Below are positions 51,699 to 58,625 of a stretch of 64,000 nucleotides of DNA, in pieces. Positions within the stretch are counted from its first letter, which is position 1, and every line of letters starts with the position of its first letter. Origin of the DNA: Prevotellaceae bacterium HUN156 (lineage in GTDB: Bacteria; Bacteroidota; Bacteroidia; Bacteroidales; Bacteroidaceae). The translations under genes were made by a program, and so were the position numbers. Under the pieces are notes generated by a model, which saw only the letters and a program-made list of their open reading frames with translations, was not told the origin of the DNA and ran no database searches. The DNA lies in contig FPIT01000008.1 of assembly GCA_900119285.1 (NCBI GenBank), forward strand, positions 1-64,000, written 5' to 3'.

Positions 51699-52721
51699 TT
51701 AATCATGATGATGACGATATGAAGATGCATTATAGGTAGCATCATCTACAGGCTCGCACCACTCGTTACCAGCTCCTTCCTGAACATCCTTATGATAGGT
51801 CAGGTGTTGAAACCATGAGTCTTTCTGTGCTCCGTGCCAATGTTTGACTTCTGCGGGTACGGCGATGACAGTGCCGGGAGTCATCTCAACGGGAGCCTTG
51901 CCCCATTCCTGATACCAGCCGCGCCCAGCAACGCAGATGAGCACTTGTACCTGCTTGTGGTGAATATGCCAGTTATTGCGGCAGCAAGGCTCGAAGGTGA
52001 CGTTCATCATACCACCACCGACATCTGCCAGATAGCTCTGACCAATGAAATACTTTCCGTAAGGATTAGGCTCGCCCTTGGGCCACTTGGTGTTCAGGGG
52101 GTAACCTTCGTTGCAGAGCCAAGTGCAGAGCTCATCGACCTGTTGCTTTGAGTTGCCCATATTCACAGCGCCCTGCTTGTGGGCAGCCAGTTGTGGAGCA
52201 ACACCATCGAGACCGCTCAGGGCTGCTACGGTTACTATCTCGCGATCTGCAGCAGAGAGCTGGTCGCCAGCGAAGATGTCACCAAAGAGGTGTGACTTCA
52301 AATAGTAGTCGTCCTGCGGACAGAACTCATAGTTAAAGGGCTTTCCTGAGAGTTGTGTCTGGTTTTTCACGCCCAGTTCGTAAGCCTTCTTAGCATCATC
52401 CCACTCTGCAGGACGCTTCCAAGGCTTGCCTTCTTGCCATTCCGGCTGCTTGTTCTCCAACACCTTGCTCAGCACGCCAAGTGCATTCAGCGAACGTGGA
52501 AAGCCGGTATAGGCATAGAGTTGCGAGAAGGCCTCCTTCAGTTCGTTGATGGTTACGCCCTTGTTGAGAGCCATACGCACGGTAGGCTCCAAACGATTCA
52601 TATCACCCTGTGCCATGAGGCAGGCACATGCTGCCAATCCCTTTTGACGCTCTGTCAACGTCTGTGCATCTGCTGTTGCCATCATCAATAATGCTACAAA
52701 TAAATAGACGATTCGTTTCAT
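51699..52721 (-). CDS. Carboxymuconolactone decarboxylase family protein with C-terminal cupin
   Basis: A 340-residue exported protein with signal peptide MKRIVYLFVALLMMATADAQ. Two CMD/AhpD-like helical domains follow (about 25-115 and 135-215), with the CACLMAQGDMNRLEPTVRMAL and REIVTVAALSGLDGVAPQLAAH patterns, then a cupin (about 235-320) with metal-type His in NWHIHHKQVQVLICV and EVKHWHGA. Such CMD-cupin fusions occur in gut Bacteroidales near aldo-keto reductases. Enzymatic role unknown; thiol-dependent peroxide or electrophile handling is one possibility. Last gene of the minus-strand operon. Confidence 0.85.
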   Translation of the reverse strand: MKRIVYLFVALLMMATADAQTLTERQKGLAACACLMAQGDMNRLEPTVRMALNKGVTINELKEAFSQLYAYTGFPRSLNALGVLSKVLENKQPEWQEGKPWKRPAEWDDAKKAYELGVKNQTQLSGKPFNYEFCPQDDYYLKSHLFGDIFAGDQLSAADREIVTVAALSGLDGVAPQLAAHKQGAVNMGNSKQQVDELCTWLCNEGYPLNTKWPKGEPNPYGKYFIGQSYLADVGGGMMNVTFEPCCRNNWHIHHKQVQVLICVAGRGWYQEWGKAPVEMTPGTVIAVPAEVKHWHGAQKDSWFQHLTYHKDVQEGAGNEWCEPVDDATYNASSYRHHHD

Positions 52722-52722
52722 A

Positions 52723-53895
52723 TTACATGCTCTCCTTAAGAATCTCTGTCACGTCTGACTTCGTCAGATTCAGATAACCGGCGTGATAGCAGATGGTGCC
52801 CTCGGTGATACCGGGAATCATATCTTCAGTGGCACCCAGTTGAGTGATGGTCAAGGGCAGACCTATCTCTTGCATCCAGGCTTTCAGGGCCTGCAGACCA
52901 GCTTCGGCTATCTGTTCGTCGGTCATTCCGTTGCTCTGGATATTCCACACGTTCTTGGCGAAGCGCACAAACTTAGACAGACCGTTCTGCATGGCGCGGC
53001 GATAGTAGGCCATTGAGACAGATGCCAGCGCATAGCCGTGTGGGGCATGTGTCCAAGCACCCACGCTGTGACCAATCATGTGAACCATCCAGTCCTGCTG
53101 TTTGCCCAGCCCGATAAGGGTGTTCAGTGCCCATGTGGCTGTCCACATGATGTTCGAGCGTGCCTCGTAGTCCTGAGGATTCTTTACAGCGATGCGGCTG
53201 CTGTGGATGACAGAACGCATCAGTCCTTCAGAGAGGTAGTCGCTGGTGTTGTCATCGAAGTCCGAGAAGTACTGCTCCATGATGTGGTTCATGATGTCGT
53301 AGATACCCGCCTTCATCTGGTTCTCGGGTACGGTCATCGTGAACTTCGGATTGAGGATAGAGAACTTAGGCATCAGACGACTGTCGAACACATGCCCCAC
53401 CTTGAAAGTATGCTCTGCATCTGTAATCACAGTGCCGGCGTTCATCTCAGAGCCTGTGCCAGCCATCGTCAGGATACAGCCCACAGACAGCAGTCTCTGG
53501 TCCTTAGCGGGATTTTCCTGCTTCAGCCAGAACTTGTCCCAGTAGTCGCCTTCATAATAGACAGATGCAGCAACGGCCTTCGAGTAGTCGCAAACGCTGC
53601 CGCCACCAAGGGCAAGAATCAAGTCTACCTCGTTCTCGCGGGCAATCTTGACGCCCTCATGCAGTTTCTCTAAGGTGGGATTGGTCATCACGCCTGGGTT
53701 CTCAACGATGGTCTTGCCTGCCTCTTTGAGGATAGCCACCACCTGGTCGTAGATGCCGTTACGTTTTACACTGCCACTGCCGTAGTTGAGCAGCACCACT
53801 GGGCCGTAGCCCTTCAGTTCGTCCTTGAGGAAGTTCAAAGACTCATCACCAAAATACAGTTTGGTTGGGTTGTAATAAGAAAAGTTTCCTAACAT
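52723..53895 (-). CDS. Iron-containing alcohol dehydrogenase, paralogue 2
   Basis: A 390-residue homologue of the ADH at 46859-48025 and likely also an aldehyde reductase. Its motifs are LALGGGSVCDYSKAVAA, ILTMAGTGSEMNAG, YDIMNHIMEQYFSDFDDNTSD and MVHMIGHSVGAWTHAPHGYALA, giving the Asp and three His metal ligands. The two copies sit in opposite half-clusters under separate AraC regulators, which suggests duplication followed by separate control. Start and length are normal. Confidence 0.92.
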   Translation of the reverse strand: MLGNFSYYNPTKLYFGDESLNFLKDELKGYGPVVLLNYGSGSVKRNGIYDQVVAILKEAGKTIVENPGVMTNPTLEKLHEGVKIARENEVDLILALGGGSVCDYSKAVAASVYYEGDYWDKFWLKQENPAKDQRLLSVGCILTMAGTGSEMNAGTVITDAEHTFKVGHVFDSRLMPKFSILNPKFTMTVPENQMKAGIYDIMNHIMEQYFSDFDDNTSDYLSEGLMRSVIHSSRIAVKNPQDYEARSNIMWTATWALNTLIGLGKQQDWMVHMIGHSVGAWTHAPHGYALASVSMAYYRRAMQNGLSKFVRFAKNVWNIQSNGMTDEQIAEAGLQALKAWMQEIGLPLTITQLGATEDMIPGITEGTICYHAGYLNLTKSDVTEILKESM

Positions 53896-53906
53896 AGTTG
53901 TTTTTT

Positions 53907-54752
53907 TTATCCGTAAGTCTCAATAAGATACTTCACAAACTGCGGGTCACCGAAATTTCTGGTGCCTGCGTCGTGCTGGTTCATCTTGGCTATATGAGCC
54001 ATCTCCTCGTCGCTCAGCGAGAAGTCAAAGATGTCGATATTCTGCGCCATGCGCTCCTTATGGCTCGACTTAGGAATAGCCACGATGCCACGCTGGGTGA
54101 GCCAACGGAGAGCGACCTGAGCGGCAGTCTTATTATAATTGGCACCGATAGTAGTCAGCATTTCGTTCTTCACGATGCCGTCAGAACCTTGTCCACCAAG
54201 TGGATACCAAGCCATCATCTTGGTGCCAAACTCGCCAAGAATCGGCTCAATTCCAGTCTGCTGAGAAAGCGTGTTGCACTCCAGCTGGTTCACCATCGGC
54301 TTCAAGTCTACGTAGTGTGCGAAGTCGAAGAAACGGCCTGCCTGGAAGTTGCTCACACCGATGGCACGAACCTTGCCTGCACGATAGGCTTTCTCCATCG
54401 CCCGCCATGTGCCGAACACGTCGCCGTAAGCCTGATGGATGAGCAACAAGTCGATATAGTCTGTCTGCAACTTGCGCAGACTCTCATCGATGCTCTTGGC
54501 AGCCTTTTCCTCGCCATTGTTCGATATCCACACCTTCGTCACGAGGAACAAGTCCTCGCGCTTCAGTCCACTCTTGCGCCAGGCATTGCCTACACCTTCC
54601 TCATTCTGGTAGGCCTGTGCCGTATCAATCAGGCGATAGCCTACACTCAAAGCATCACTCACGCAACGCTCACACTCTTCAGGGCTTACGAGAAACACGC
54701 CGTAGCCCAATGTCGGCATCTGAACACCGTTATACAGTTTTATGTATTCCAT
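53907..54752 (-). CDS. Aldo/keto reductase
   Basis: A 281-residue NADPH-dependent reductase of the AKR5/DkgA type. The catalytic tetrad is visible as Asp and Tyr in YRLIDTAQAYQNEEGVG, Lys in LVTKVWIS and His in LLLIHQAYGD. The C-terminal NADPH site IPKSSHKERMAQNIDIFDF is intact. The combination of AraC regulator, YqhD-like ADH and DkgA-like AKR parallels the E. coli yqhC-yqhD-dkgA aldehyde-response locus. Confidence 0.92.
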   Translation of the reverse strand: MEYIKLYNGVQMPTLGYGVFLVSPEECERCVSDALSVGYRLIDTAQAYQNEEGVGNAWRKSGLKREDLFLVTKVWISNNGEEKAAKSIDESLRKLQTDYIDLLLIHQAYGDVFGTWRAMEKAYRAGKVRAIGVSNFQAGRFFDFAHYVDLKPMVNQLECNTLSQQTGIEPILGEFGTKMMAWYPLGGQGSDGIVKNEMLTTIGANYNKTAAQVALRWLTQRGIVAIPKSSHKERMAQNIDIFDFSLSDEEMAHIAKMNQHDAGTRNFGDPQFVKYLIETYG

Positions 54753-54763
54753 ATTATTCGTTG

Positions 54764-55369
54764 TTAATATCCTAAATCATCGAGCCACTTCTCGACCTTT
54801 TTCTTTTCCGTACGCACTTCGTGTCCGTAAATGCTGAAGCCCTTTGTAACATTTGCACCAGGGAAGGCTTTCTTTACATCCTCCACACAGTTGGCCAATC
54901 CAGAACCTTCGTGAGTGGTGAAAGGGATGACGGTCTTACCCTTCAGGTCATTAACATGCTTCTTGAAGAAGGTAAACATTACTTGAGGATAAGTGCTCCA
55001 CCATACAGGTCCACCAATGAACACCGTATCATACTTTGACAAATCAATGTCGCCCTCATACTCGGGCTGCTCGCCGTTCCTTGCTTCTTCCTGCGCCAGT
55101 TTGATGAGCGGGTTGTAGGCCATGCCATCATACTTGTGGGTAACGATTTCAAACTGCTCTGCACCGGTCAACTCTGTGATATAATCTGCCACAATCTTTG
55201 TGTTACCTACCTCAATGTTTCCTACTGCGTAGTTGTCTCCCGCATGTGAGAAGAATACTACCAAACTTTTACCATCCTTGTTCATAACTTTCTCCTGTTT
55301 TGCGCCACCGCTGCAAGCTGTGGAAATCAGCAATGCTATGGCGGCTGTGATGATACTTTTGATATTCAT
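54764..55369 (-). CDS. Exported flavodoxin-like lipoprotein
   Basis: A 201-residue flavodoxin domain behind a lipoprotein signal (ITAAIALLISTAC, then Ser-Gly-Gly). FMN-binding features are SLVVFFSHAGDNYAVG, FIGGPVWWSTYPQVMFTFF and TTHEGSGLAN. Exported flavodoxins are unusual outside Bacteroidales but frequent in clusters like this one. First gene of the minus-strand operon flavodoxin-AKR-ADH-CMD/cupin, driven from the box at 55396-55403. Confidence 0.87.
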   Translation of the reverse strand: MNIKSIITAAIALLISTACSGGAKQEKVMNKDGKSLVVFFSHAGDNYAVGNIEVGNTKIVADYITELTGAEQFEIVTHKYDGMAYNPLIKLAQEEARNGEQPEYEGDIDLSKYDTVFIGGPVWWSTYPQVMFTFFKKHVNDLKGKTVIPFTTHEGSGLANCVEDVKKAFPGANVTKGFSIYGHEVRTEKKKVEKWLDDLGY

Positions 55370-55395
55370 TTTAAATATACTTTTGAATTTGGGTG

Positions 55396-55403
55396 CAAAG
55401 TTA
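55396..55403 (-). promoter_or_regulatory. -7 box of the flavodoxin-AKR-ADH-CMD operon
   Basis: The minus strand reads TAACTTTG followed by CACCC, 26 bp before the start codon. Confidence 0.65.
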
Positions 55404-55491
55404 CGACGATTTTCCGATACTTTGGTTTTACAAATTACTTCACAATTTTCACTTTTTGCCTAAATCATTCTTTTATATATATAATAATGTG

Positions 55492-55499
55492 TAATTTTG
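55492..55499 (+). promoter_or_regulatory. -7 box of the right AraC gene
   Basis: TAATTTTG followed by CAGTC and then ATG. Only 5 bp lie between box and start codon. The ATG at 55487 in the same frame lies upstream of and across this box and would not be transcribed from it. Confidence 0.6.
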
Positions 55500-55504
55500 C
55501 AGTC

Positions 55505-56320
55505 ATGAAGGCAGATTTTCAATATTCCACAGACTTCTACGGGATGAATTCCTATGAGTTGAGCCACACCTGCATGCACCTGCTTTGCTTGGCAGGTGAG
55601 GCAAGTTTTGTGCTCAACGAGCGATGCTACCATATCGTGAAGAACAACCTGGTGGTGATACCGATGCCTGATCGTGTCTGCAACCTTGCGGCACATGATG
55701 ACTTGCAGGTGGAGTGGTTTGCTGCCGATTACAAGTTCCTGCAAAACCTGCTGCCATCGAACAACTACAGCATCGGTGGCAGTATCTCGCTGAACCAAGA
55801 CCCCGTTATCAAACTGACAAATGAACAAGCACGACATCTGCTTGATGACTTCCATCGTCTTCGTGACCGCAAGGACGACAGCCATTTGCAGTTCTATCGC
55901 GAACTGATGGGCAGCCTCTGCCTGACAATGATGTACGACATCTTCGAGGCCCATGCCCAGCGTGATGCCACAGATACCCATACTGACCGCACAGCCTACA
56001 TCGTAAAACAACTGATGGCTCTGCTTGCTACTGGCATCAGTCGAACAGAGCGTGATGTGAGTTACTATGCCGAGCGACTGAACGTGTCTCCCAAATACCT
56101 TTCTGCTACCATCAAACGCATGACAGGACACAGCGTCACCTCATACATCGACCGCCATACCATACCTATATTAAAAGACTATCTGAATGATGAACGCCTG
56201 TCCCTCACCCAGATAGCCGACCTGATGAACTTCACGTCACTCTCTTACTTCAGCCGCTACTGCACCAAGCATCTTGGCCAGTCGCCCAGCGAATACCGTC
56301 TTAGTATTCAACCGAAATAA
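55505..56320 (+). CDS. AraC family transcriptional regulator (right)
   Basis: A 271-residue regulator with an N-terminal cupin-like sensor (LAGEASFVLNERCYHIVKNN) and a C-terminal AraC HTH pair (DVSYYAERLNVSPKYLSATI, then LTQIADLMNFTSLSYFSRYC and the GQSPSEYR end). I use the ATG at 55505 because of the promoter box. It is divergent from the flavodoxin operon and mirrors the left AraC gene. A terminator follows at 56346-56375. Confidence 0.88.
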   Translation: MKADFQYSTDFYGMNSYELSHTCMHLLCLAGEASFVLNERCYHIVKNNLVVIPMPDRVCNLAAHDDLQVEWFAADYKFLQNLLPSNNYSIGGSISLNQDPVIKLTNEQARHLLDDFHRLRDRKDDSHLQFYRELMGSLCLTMMYDIFEAHAQRDATDTHTDRTAYIVKQLMALLATGISRTERDVSYYAERLNVSPKYLSATIKRMTGHSVTSYIDRHTIPILKDYLNDERLSLTQIADLMNFTSLSYFSRYCTKHLGQSPSEYRLSIQPK

Positions 56321-56345
56321 AGTATATTTAGCAAATACAATAAAA

Positions 56346-56375
56346 AAGGGGCCTGCCCAAACGGACAGGTCCCTT
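56346..56375. terminator. Terminator between the right AraC gene and tail copy B
   Basis: AAGGG-GCCTG-CC pairs with GG-CAGGT-CCCTT around AAAC. On the minus strand it is followed by TTTTTTATTG, so it fits a minus-strand gene ending at tail B as well as the plus-strand AraC gene. It lies 21 bp from the tail B stop codon. Confidence 0.8.
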
Positions 56376-56396
56376 AAATTTATATCAGTGTGAAAA

Positions 56397-56429
56397 TTAC
56401 TCCTCTACAGCAGCCTGCGCGGCGGCTAA
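56397..56429 (-). repeat. Copy B of the ppdK 3'-end tail (putative attachment site)
   Basis: The minus strand encodes LAAAQAAVEE-stop, exactly the last ten residues of PpdK, and matches the real ppdK end at 27 of 33 bases, with all differences synonymous. It is not part of a gene here. Orientation equals that of ppdK and copy A. Its position between two clusters suggests a junction between two successive insertions. Confidence 0.7.
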
Positions 56430-56869
56430 CAGATGTTGATAATCAGCTACTTACAGGTTTAGTGTAAAGTACTGGCACCTTAAATCCGACACATTCTGCG
56501 CGTTTTTACACGCTCGCGACGTGTTTTGGGAGCAGAATTTTCATTTTTATGTTATTATTTCTATTTTTGTTTTACACTAAATTGCTCGACTTCTGTCTTA
56601 CAATCGTTAACTGTAAATGCTTCGTAAGTCCAGAAGATTGACTTCATGAACAAACACCAAATTCTGTTTGCAAAAATACAAAATAATCTTGAATTCAGAC
56701 TCATTTTTCTCATTTTTCGTACAGAATGAGTTTGATTTTAACATGTCATCGCGAAGCCATAGCTAATAACACCTAACCTTGCATTTTTTTCTAGGTATGC
56801 GGGAATTTCGCATACCCCTGTACTAATTTCGCAGCCAATATTAAAAAATGTTGAATTAAAATAAGAATT
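56430..56869. other. Gene-less flank of tail B at the start of island 2
   Basis: About 440 bp without a supportable gene. It contains the inverted words TTTAGTGTAAA (near 56459) and TTTACACTAAA (near 56570), a CACATTCTGC word also present near copy A, an AT-rich stretch with two CTCATTTTT copies, and a palindrome at 56794-56816. It may hold integrase arm sites and the promoter of the first island 2 operon (TAATTTCG at 56824-56831 is a near match). Confidence 0.4.
56794..56816. promoter_or_regulatory. Candidate operator at the start of island 2
   Basis: GGTATGCG and CGCATACC form a perfect 8-bp inverted repeat with a 7-bp spacer, ending 7 bp before the near-match -7 box TAATTTCG. The WYL regulator encoded in the island is the obvious candidate to bind it; this is inference. 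Confidence 0.45.
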
Positions 56870-57106
56870 ATGGAAGAGAACAAGAAAAATAAGCGCAAGA
56901 GCATTGCCGAATGGATTGCTGTGTTTTTATGTATTGCAGCTGCACCCGTGCCATGTATTACCCTTATGTCTGCCACAAAAGTATTGTCTGAGCGTTGGGA
57001 ATGTATTGCCCTTTGGCCAGCATTGCTATGTTTGGTTATTGGGGCAATCGCCTTTCTGATAACTTGCAGGGTGCTTAGCTGGTTGATATACCTAATCATA
57101 AAATAA
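56870..57106 (+). CDS. Small two-helix membrane protein (island 2)
   Basis: A 78-residue protein with a charged start (MEENKKNKRKS) and two membrane helices (IAEWIAVFLCIAAAPVPCI and ALLCLVIGAIAFLITC). I do not recognise it. The next gene, 16 bp downstream, also encodes a two-helix protein of almost the same length, so the pair may act together in the membrane. First gene of island 2 after the possible operator. Confidence 0.6.
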   Translation: MEENKKNKRKSIAEWIAVFLCIAAAPVPCITLMSATKVLSERWECIALWPALLCLVIGAIAFLITCRVLSWLIYLIIK

Positions 57107-57122
57107 GAAAGGAGTAAATGTT

Positions 57123-57368
57123 ATGAGAGGATGTCTTACTACCATAATCACATTGATTATACTATTTGCCTTTGGAGGGACAGCTTTAGCAGCAATTGTG
57201 ATAATAGTACCGCTATTGCTTGGCGATCAGGATGCAGAAAGCCTTGCCGACTTTCACTGGTACACTTGGGGCACTATTATCTTATTACCAATAATTCTAC
57301 TAAAGCTACTTGTCAAGATGAGCCGTGTTACATCAAACTACATTTGCAACATGTTAGGAATCGACTAA
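57123..57368 (+). CDS. Second small two-helix membrane protein (island 2)
   Basis: An 81-residue protein with helices at about 5-33 (CLTTIITLIILFAFGGTALA) and 49-66 (WGTIILLPIILLKLLV) joined by an acidic loop (LGDQDAESLADFHW). Unrecognised. It follows the previous small membrane protein in the same direction; no terminator is evident before the RNA candidate's promoter. Confidence 0.6.
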   Translation: MRGCLTTIITLIILFAFGGTALAAIVIIVPLLLGDQDAESLADFHWYTWGTIILLPIILLKLLVKMSRVTSNYICNMLGID

Positions 57369-57436
57369 ATAGATGGAATTTTGACAGAAGAATGCAACCT
57401 TTTTGCTTTTAGTGTTGTTTTATTACAAAGATTTTG

Positions 57437-57444
57437 TATCTTTG
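57437..57444 (+). promoter_or_regulatory. -7 box of the structured RNA / DUF6140 unit
   Basis: TATCTTTG matches TAnnTTTG, with a TTG (57415-57417) at a 19-bp distance as the -33 element. Transcription should start near 57450, just before the outer stem of the structured region, leaving more than 250 nt before the DUF6140 start codon. Confidence 0.65.
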
Positions 57445-57455
57445 CCAACAGATAC

Positions 57456-57673
57456 GACCTCGTGTCGTTTCGTTGACATACTGAATTGCGAAGCAAAGTG
57501 CTTCATTCTCACCAAACGGGAACCTGAGAACTCCCTGTCTGCTGTAACGGACATGATAGTGAAGGTGGGGAATGTTGTACAGTTGTTTCCGCGTTACTAT
57601 AGCGCGGACTTCTGTCATATTCCACCTTCAAGGTTTTCTCAGGACCTCCGTTGCAGAATATCGACACGAGGTC
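57456..57673 (+). ncRNA. Candidate structured RNA of about 220 nt
   Basis: The ends GACCTCGTGTCG (57456-57467) and CGACACGAGGTC (57662-57673) are exact complements of 12 bp. Inside are a hairpin GAAGCA-AAG-TGCTTC (57490-57504) and a stacked arm GAAGGTGG/CCACCTTC (57561-57568 with 57622-57629), ACAG/CTGT, CCGCG/CGCGG (57589-57593 with 57603-57607). Two further helices cross each other: CCTGAGAA/TTCTCAGG (57523-57530 with 57636-57643) and CTGTAACGGA/TCCGTTGCAG (57542-57551 with 57647-57656). That implies a pseudoknot or alternative folds. No coding frame here is credible. It could be a regulatory leader of DUF6140 or an independent RNA. Confidence 0.6.
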
Positions 57674-57712
57674 TGCGCTTTCAGTTATAAAAAGGATACT
57701 AAAAAAACGCCT

Positions 57713-57931
57713 ATGGCACTATTCAAAGTAACTACAAGAGCTCGTAAACTCACAAATGGCATTCTTATTGAGCCAGGCATGAGTGTAGAGGTGGCAACAG
57801 TTTCTGCAGTCAATCCCATCACCGCTAATGGAGGTCAGGCTGTGGCCGATGCCTTTATGCGAGTATATGGTATCGATTTAAAGAAAGCACGAGCATTGAA
57901 CTCTGCGTATTTGGAAGCAACTAGAATATGA
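57713..57931 (+). CDS. DUF6140 family small protein
   Basis: A 72-residue protein, MALFKVTTRARKLTNGI, then the conserved LIEPGMSVEVAT and ANGGQAVADAFMRVYGIDLK segments and an ALNSAYLEATRI end. This matches the Bacteroidota family DUF6140, whose function is unknown to me. Start ATG 57713: the longer frame upstream runs through the structured RNA and is not credible. Only 4 bp separate it from the nuclease-like gene, so the two are probably translated together. Confidence 0.8.
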   Translation: MALFKVTTRARKLTNGILIEPGMSVEVATVSAVNPITANGGQAVADAFMRVYGIDLKKARALNSAYLEATRI

Positions 57932-57935
57932 TATC

Positions 57936-58574
57936 ATGGGACGATTCTACGAAATTCAAAGAATAAAGATCAATGAATCAGAGTTGATAAATCTCCCCAA
58001 AGGGCGAGAATCGCTTAAGGTTATTAAAGTATCTGGTATAGAAAAATACTTTCCTGCATATGGTTCAATAGTAAACAGTGTGAAAAGTCAATTAGATAAA
58101 GAGCGTAAGAAGAATATAAAACCACAGGATCAGTATGCAAGCGCAGAAGTCCTCTTGAAAGCGCAAAGGGAAACATTGTCGTTGTCTAAAAGTGGGAACG
58201 ATAAGAATATTTTGCGAAATAACCTCATGAAGTTACTTGATGAAGAGTCGAGAAGAATATTAAATGCCTTTGGTGGTGCTGAAATTCACCATATTGTTGA
58301 ACTTTATGATGAATCAGCCAAAGAGTCACGCAATATATTTAAGAAACTCAAGGTTGGATTGAATGATCCCATTAATGGTATTTTTCTTCCGGAGAATAAT
58401 AACGAAGACAATATTTTTCATGGAAGCATCCATAGCGGGAAACATTCAGGCGAGTATTCTGCTTTTGTATATGAAACCATTAAAAATGTTAGTTCTGTTG
58501 AAGAATTGATAGTCGAATTGGACAAAATAAAAGAGCAGTTATGGACGAGTTCATTACCGCTAAACAAAAAATAA
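57936..58574 (+). CDS. HNH/ENDO VII (AHH-like) nuclease domain protein
   Basis: A 212-residue protein, strongly AT-rich in sequence. The C-terminal half carries GGAEIHHIVELYD (His118-His119), then GLNDPINGIFLPENN (Asn143-Asp144) and HGSIHSGKH (162-170). The order HH, N-D-x-x-N-G-I-x-L-P and H-G-S-x-H-x-x-K-H is that of AHH-type HNH toxin nucleases of polymorphic toxin systems. There is no signal peptide; the N-terminal 110 residues are helical and unrecognised. Standing alone behind DUF6140, it could be the effector of a conflict system or a toxin whose partner (DUF6140 or the next protein) restrains it. Confidence 0.7.
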   Translation: MGRFYEIQRIKINESELINLPKGRESLKVIKVSGIEKYFPAYGSIVNSVKSQLDKERKKNIKPQDQYASAEVLLKAQRETLSLSKSGNDKNILRNNLMKLLDEESRRILNAFGGAEIHHIVELYDESAKESRNIFKKLKVGLNDPINGIFLPENNNEDNIFHGSIHSGKHSGEYSAFVYETIKNVSSVEELIVELDKIKEQLWTSSLPLNKK

Positions 58575-58625
58575 GCAACAGTTTTTTTCAATAAGAAATT
58601 AGCATATCTAATAAATAATATAATT

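Noticed and set aside
57437..57712. Retron-like msr-msd RNA (12-bp complementary ends, long inner hairpin)
   Set aside because: No reverse transcriptase is encoded in the island or anywhere in the window, and DUF6140 is not a retron effector known to me. Kept only as a structured RNA candidate.
57403..57712. Open frames through the structured region, including a longer N-terminus for DUF6140
   Set aside because: The frames run through inverted repeats, have no family signal, and the DUF6140 match begins exactly at the ATG at 57713.
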